NCBI GenBank assembly: GCA_023428185.1
Contig: JAEYYZ010000100.1
Location: 1 to 8,755, forward strand
Length of the DNA stretch: 8,755 nucleotides
Source: Actinomycetes bacterium
GTDB lineage: Bacteria; Actinomycetota; Actinomycetes; Actinomycetales; Demequinaceae
Direction: 5' to 3'
Below are positions 5,078-8,755 of the stretch, in pieces; the first letter of the stretch is position 1, and each line of letters starts with the position of its first letter. The notes under the pieces were generated by a model, which was not told the origin of the DNA, did not search any database, and saw nothing but the letters and a program-made list of their open reading frames with translations. A program made the position numbers and the translations under genes.

Positions 5078-7951
5078 GTGGCAGTTCTAGATCGCATCAT
5101 CCGGATGGGCGAAGGGCGGCAATTACGCCGTTTGCAGCGCGTCGTCACTCTTACCAACGCGTTTGAAGACGCGTACGTGGAGATGACTGACGAGGAGCTT
5201 CGCGCGCTCACCGCGGAGTTCAAGGAACGCCACGCACAGGGCGAGTCGTTGGAGTCCCTCATGCCCGAGGCATTTGCCGCGGTGCGTGAAGCCTCCAAGC
5301 GCACGCTGGGTTTGCGCCACTTTGACGTGCAACTCATGGGTGGAGCGGCGCTCCACAGCGGCAGCATCGCCGAGATGAAAACCGGTGAAGGTAAGACCTT
5401 GGTGGCCACGCTCCCCGCATACCTCAATGCTTTGGCAGGCAAGGGTGTGCACGTGGTGACGGTGAACGACTATCTCGCCAGCTACCAGTCTGAGCTGATG
5501 GGCCGTGTCTTCAGGTTCTTGGGAATGGAGACCGGTTGTGTCATTGCGGGGCAAGACCCCGCCAGCCGCCGGGCTCAATACAAGGCCGACATCACGTACG
5601 GCACCAACAATGAGTTTGGCTTTGACCACTTGCGCGACAACATGGCCATGGACCCCTCGCAAGTGGTTCACCGTGGCTACAACTTCGCGATCGTGGATGA
5701 GGTGGACTCGATCCTCATTGACGAGGCGCGTACTCCGCTCATCATCTCGGGCCCTGCTACTGGAGACAACGTCAAGTGGTACGTGGAGTTTGCGCGCTTG
5801 GTGAAGCCCATGGTCGCGGACGTGGACTACGAGGTTGAAGAGAAAAAGCGTGCCGTGGGCATGCTCGAGCCCGGTATTGACAAGGTGGAGAAGGCTCTCG
5901 GTATCGAGAATCTTTACGACCCCGCCAACACGCCGCTCATCGGCTTCCTCAATAACGCCGTGCGGGCCAAGGAACTCTTCCGCCGGGACCGCGAGTACGT
6001 GGTGCAAAACGGTGAGGTCAACATTGTTGACGAGCACACTGGCCGTTTACTTTCGGGCCGACGCTATAGCGAGGGCCTCCACCAGGCCATCGAGGCCAAA
6101 GAGGGCGTGCCCATCAAGGCTGAGAACCAGACCTACGCTTCTATCACGCTGCAGAACTACTTCCGCATGTACGACAAGTTGGCGGGCATGACGGGTACCG
6201 CGCAGACGGAAGCCTCTGAGTTGTTCTCCACGTATGGCATGGGCGTGATCCCCATCCCCACGCACAAGCCCATGATCCGCCGGGATGAGCCGGACTTGTT
6301 GTACAAGTCTGAACAAGCTAAGTACGACGCGATCATCGAAGACGTAGTGGAACGCAACCGCAACGGCCAGCCGGTGCTGATCGGCACCGTGTCCGTGGAG
6401 AAGTCGGAGCGGCTCTCCAAGGAACTGCGCAAGCGCGGCATCGTGCACAACGTCCTCAACGCCAAGCAGCACGAGGCCGAGGCTGCCGTGGTTGCCGAGG
6501 CAGGGCGCAAGGGTGCAGTCACCGTGGCCACCAACATGGCCGGCCGTGGAACCGACATCATGCTGGGTGGTAACCCGGAGTTCCGCGCGGTGCAAGAGAT
6601 GCACAGGCGCGGCCTGGATCCGCACGAAAGCCCCGAGGAGTACGAGCGCGTGTGGGACGGCGTCTTGGAAGAGGCGCAAAAGGCCGTGGCCAAGGAGCAT
6701 GAAGAGGTGCTCGCGGCGGGCGGTCTGTACGTGCTCGGCACTGAGCGGCATGAGTCTCGCCGTATTGATAACCAGTTGCGTGGACGTTCTGGCCGTCAAG
6801 GCGACCCTGGTGAGTCGCGTTTCTATTTGTCTCTTGAAGACGACTTGATGCGGATGTTCCAGTCCGGCTTGGCGCAAACCATGATGAACTCTGGGGCGTT
6901 GCCTGACGATCTGCCCATTGAGTCCAAGATGCTGTCGCGTGGTGTGCGTAGCGCTCAGGCTCAGATTGAGGGCCGCAACGCTGAGGCTCGTAAGAACATT
7001 CTCAAGTACGACGACGTGATGAACTCGCAGCGCACAGTGATTTACGCAGAACGCCGCCGCATCCTCAACGGCGAGTCCGTGCATGAGGACATGGTGAAGT
7101 TCATTGATGACATCGTGACGGCGATGGTGCGGGCTCGCACTCAGGTGGGCGCGCCGGATGACTGGGACCTTGAGGGTCTGTGGACTGAGTTGCGTGCCTT
7201 GTACCCCGTCTCGCTGACCATTGATGAGGTGGTGGAAGAGGCTGGCGGCGTGAGTGCCTTGACGTCTCGGTTCTTGGAGCGTGAGCTTACGGCCGATGCC
7301 AAGGTGGCTTACGAGTTGCAAGAGGAACGTTTGGGCGCGGATGTGTTGCGTCAGGTGGAGCGCCAGGTGTTGTTGCAGGTGCTGGATACGCAGTGGCGTG
7401 AGCACTTGTATGAGATGGATTACCTCAAGGAGGGCATTGGTTTGCGCTCCATGGGTCAGCGTGATCCGCTCACTGAGTACCAGCGTGAGGGTCACCAGTT
7501 GTTCCAGGCGATGTCTGATTCTGTGAAGGAGCAGACGTTGCAGGTGTTGTATCGCGTGGAGAAGCGTGTGGTGACTCCTGAGCAGCAGGCGGCGTTGGCC
7601 GCGCAGCAGGGGACTCTGAACGCGTCGCAGGCTGCCGCTACCGCGGTGGCGGGTGGTTCTAGCGCAGCTCCTGCTGCGCCTGCCGGGCCTTCCGCGACTC
7701 AGCGGCGTGTGGCTCAGCAGGGGACTGCTACGGGTGGTGCAACCATGATGCAGTCCAACATGGGTGCGCTCACCTATTCCGGGCCCGCTGATGATGGTTC
7801 GGGTGCGGCTAAGACGGTGAAGCCCAAGGCTGGTGCTGCCAAGGCGGCTGCAGCTGCGGAGGGTTCGTTCCCTGGTACGCCTAAGAACGCTCAGTGCCCT
7901 TGTGGTTCAGGCAAGAAGTACAAGATGTGCCACGGGAAGAACGAAGAGTAG
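5078..7951 (+). CDS. secA: Preprotein translocase ATPase SecA
   Basis: A 957-residue SecA, the motor that binds SecYEG at the inner face of the membrane and drives unfolded preproteins through it with ATP. Seen, numbered from GTG 5078: Walker A MKTGEGKT (100-107), Walker B region DEVDSILIDEART (207-219), the NBD2 motif TNMAGRGTD (485-493), GRSGRQGDPG (569-578), the helical scaffold and wing regions, an Ala-rich linker (about 845-930) and a C-terminal zinc site CPCGSGKKYKMCHG (940-953; Cys 940, 942, 951 and His 952). All catalytic motifs are intact and the length suits the housekeeping SecA1 type. The frame is open from GTG 5045, but homologues begin at the equivalent of VAVLDRIIRMGEGR, a Shine-Dalgarno precedes 5078, and the candidate -10 would overlap the longer start. 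Codon choice drifts toward CGT, GCT and TTG in the last third. The gene faces the next one, with 2 nt between stops. Confidence 0.97.
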   Translation: MAVLDRIIRMGEGRQLRRLQRVVTLTNAFEDAYVEMTDEELRALTAEFKERHAQGESLESLMPEAFAAVREASKRTLGLRHFDVQLMGGAALHSGSIAEMKTGEGKTLVATLPAYLNALAGKGVHVVTVNDYLASYQSELMGRVFRFLGMETGCVIAGQDPASRRAQYKADITYGTNNEFGFDHLRDNMAMDPSQVVHRGYNFAIVDEVDSILIDEARTPLIISGPATGDNVKWYVEFARLVKPMVADVDYEVEEKKRAVGMLEPGIDKVEKALGIENLYDPANTPLIGFLNNAVRAKELFRRDREYVVQNGEVNIVDEHTGRLLSGRRYSEGLHQAIEAKEGVPIKAENQTYASITLQNYFRMYDKLAGMTGTAQTEASELFSTYGMGVIPIPTHKPMIRRDEPDLLYKSEQAKYDAIIEDVVERNRNGQPVLIGTVSVEKSERLSKELRKRGIVHNVLNAKQHEAEAAVVAEAGRKGAVTVATNMAGRGTDIMLGGNPEFRAVQEMHRRGLDPHESPEEYERVWDGVLEEAQKAVAKEHEEVLAAGGLYVLGTERHESRRIDNQLRGRSGRQGDPGESRFYLSLEDDLMRMFQSGLAQTMMNSGALPDDLPIESKMLSRGVRSAQAQIEGRNAEARKNILKYDDVMNSQRTVIYAERRRILNGESVHEDMVKFIDDIVTAMVRARTQVGAPDDWDLEGLWTELRALYPVSLTIDEVVEEAGGVSALTSRFLERELTADAKVAYELQEERLGADVLRQVERQVLLQVLDTQWREHLYEMDYLKEGIGLRSMGQRDPLTEYQREGHQLFQAMSDSVKEQTLQVLYRVEKRVVTPEQQAALAAQQGTLNASQAAATAVAGGSSAAPAAPAGPSATQRRVAQQGTATGGATMMQSNMGALTYSGPADDGSGAAKTVKPKAGAAKAAAAAEGSFPGTPKNAQCPCGSGKKYKMCHGKNEE

Positions 7952-7953
7952 GT

Positions 7954-8370
7954 TCACCCCACATCGATAGCTGTGGCCTGCCAGCGTCCTGCAAGTTCTT
8001 CGAGGCGCATAGCGATGGCGCGCACCCTGTCACCCTCCCGTGCCACGATCGAGACCTCTGCGGCACGCGCGCTCACGCGGTAAACCCGTACTCGCACGAT
8101 CCCCACGGTGCCCTTCAATGCGTACCCACCGCGTCGTGATAGGGACTGCTGTCGCGCCAAGCGAGCGCGGACATCGGTGGAGACCCAGCGATTGAGTTTG
8201 TCGAGCCCGTCGGCGCCCAGTGCCACCTCAGTAGCCGTCTTGGCGACGGTGCACGCGAGCGGTGTGGGGTCGCCAAGAGCCTTCTTGGGCCGGGTGTAGA
8301 CATTCCCCGGTGCCTTCAGTTCCCACGACTGTGGCGCCACCCCCGCAGGGGCTAGGGCCACGGCGCTCAT
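7954..8370 (-). CDS. Rv3235 family (DUF6459-like) protein
   Basis: A 138-residue soluble protein with no signal peptide or membrane segment. It resembles the small Rv3235-type proteins found next to secA in many actinomycetes, whose function is unknown. Seen: a helical core ATEVALGADGLDKLNRWVST (47-65) continuing VRARLARQQ (67-75), then a likely beta-sheet part VGIVRVRVYRVSARAAEVS (89-107) and the family-like ending GDRVRAIAMRLEELAGRWQ (113-131) with TAIDV. The first 40 residues are poorly conserved-looking and Pro/Ala-rich. Start: ATG at 8370-8368 with GGAGGG at 8381-8376; the frame is open further upstream but that would overlap the LysM gene heavily. Its start overlaps the LysM stop by ATGA, so the two are translationally coupled. 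A SecA- or envelope-linked role is only guilt by association. Family assignment is from recalled motifs. Confidence 0.75.
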   Translation of the reverse strand: MSAVALAPAGVAPQSWELKAPGNVYTRPKKALGDPTPLACTVAKTATEVALGADGLDKLNRWVSTDVRARLARQQSLSRRGGYALKGTVGIVRVRVYRVSARAAEVSIVAREGDRVRAIAMRLEELAGRWQATAIDVG

Positions 8371-8755
8371 CGGAGCCCTCCGGGAATGGTGAGTTCCTGA
8401 CCGACGTAAATGAGGCCGGGATCGTCGCCGATGAGATCGGCGTTTGCCGCGTACAGCAGCGGCCAGGCGTTGGCTATGTCCGCCGTGCTTGCGTCCTCGC
8501 CGAGCACACCTGCCGCGATGGACCATAGGGATTCACCCCGCACCACCACATGCGATTGCGTGCCCCGCGGTAACTCGGGGACGGGTGGCTCTGCCGGTGT
8601 CGCTGACGCATCGCCTACCTGCTCGCCCCCCGGAATGATCGCAAACGGATCGATCACTGGAGACGAAGTCGCAGGAACCGCTTCTTCGGACGGAGGGTTG
8701 AGGGGCGTTGGCGATGAAGTGGGCGCTACCGGAGGGTTGAGGGGCGTTGGCGATG
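8367..8755 (-). CDS. LysM-domain protein with Pro-rich repeats, N-terminus outside window
   Basis: The last 128 residues of a protein whose frame stays open to the right edge. Seen: a Pro/Ser/Thr-rich low-complexity segment containing two copies of SPTPLNPP 13 residues apart, a further acidic/Pro linker (VIDPFAIIPGGEQVGD onward), and a C-terminal LysM domain of the actinobacterial type (visible residues about 68-124: HVVVRGESLWSIAAGVLG, then IANAWPLLYAANADLIGDDP and LIYVGQELTIP). LysM binds peptidoglycan, so the protein is probably anchored by an N-terminal membrane helix or secreted, with the Pro-rich part spanning into the wall; that N-terminus is not in view. GTG 8657 is an internal codon, not the start. 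It is coupled by ATGA to the Rv3235-like gene downstream. Confidence 0.82.
   Translation of the reverse strand, partial: SPTPLNPPVAPTSSPTPLNPPSEEAVPATSSPVIDPFAIIPGGEQVGDASATPAEPPVPELPRGTQSHVVVRGESLWSIAAGVLGEDASTADIANAWPLLYAANADLIGDDPGLIYVGQELTIPGGLR
8691..8716. repeat. 26-bp direct repeat, copy 1 (39-nt period)
   Basis: Identical base for base to 8730-8755. The distance between copies is 39 nt, exactly 13 codons of the LysM gene; each copy encodes SPTPLNPP on the minus strand. The 13-nt spacers are unrelated. Confidence 0.95.
8730..8755. repeat. 26-bp direct repeat, copy 2, reaching the window edge
   Basis: Exact copy of 8691-8716. Because identity holds up to the last base of the window, the repeated unit may be longer than 26 bp and further copies may follow outside. 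Confidence 0.95.

Noticed and set aside
5123..7495. Two long minus-strand open frames inside secA (5123-6037 and 6047-7495, same frame)
   Set aside because: They are antisense to an intact, strongly conserved secA; their products are His/Leu/Val/Arg-rich with no recognisable domain. This is the usual by-product of biased codon use in GC-rich genes.
7954..8526. Longer 190-residue version of the Rv3235-like protein
   Set aside because: The extra N-terminus is Arg/His-rich and overlaps the LysM coding region; the ATG at 8370 has a good ribosome site and an ATGA junction.
8367..8657. GTG 8657 as the start of a small 96-residue LysM protein
   Set aside because: The frame is open to the window edge through an in-frame Pro-rich repeat, and no ribosome site precedes 8657; it is an internal Val codon.
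1..8755. Mobile element, CRISPR array, tRNA/rRNA or toxin-antitoxin genes
   Set aside because: I looked on both strands and saw no transposase motifs, terminal inverted repeats, regularly spaced palindromic repeats or RNA gene signatures; the only direct repeat is the coding one at the right edge.

Overview
The window is GC-rich and comes from an actinomycete (Actinomycetota). The order mtrB - lpqB - comF - hpf - secA is a conserved block of that phylum. The small Rv3235-like and LysM genes that follow on the opposite strand point the same way. The protein sequences look closest to Micrococcales-type relatives rather than mycobacteria, but that finer placement is an impression. Nothing in the window looks like a phage, transposon, CRISPR array, tRNA or rRNA.

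Layout, + strand: the 3' end of mtrB (sensor kinase) overlaps lpqB (lipoprotein) by ATGA, so the two are coupled. A 121-nt gap leads to comF (phosphoribosyltransferase-like). Next is a 133-nt intergenic stretch holding a good sigma70-type promoter and a leader that can fold into several hairpins, then hpf (long ribosome hibernation factor). After a short gap with a 17-bp palindrome and a leaderless-type -10 box comes an EamA-family permease, which is the one accessory gene interrupting the hpf-secA order. secA follows with its own -10 element, and its correct start is probably GTG 5078 rather than the longer open frame from 5045. Minus strand: an Rv3235/DUF6459-like small gene ends 2 nt from the secA stop. 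It overlaps by ATGA an upstream gene with a C-terminal LysM domain that runs off the right edge and carries an exact 26-bp repeat with a 39-nt period.

How they fit together: MtrB and LpqB belong to the MtrA-MtrB envelope/cell-division signalling system. SecA powers the Sec export path that LpqB, with its lipoprotein signal peptide, needs. The LysM protein is probably a cell-wall-associated partner. HPF protects idle ribosomes as 100S dimers. Most of the window is ordinary core genome. The parts most worth a second look are the structured hpf leader with an orphan, perfectly extended Shine-Dalgarno sequence paired to an anti-SD-like segment, the EamA insertion with its operator-like palindrome, and the LysM/Rv3235-like pair next to secA, whose role is unknown. 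I did not find a clearly new multi-gene system.
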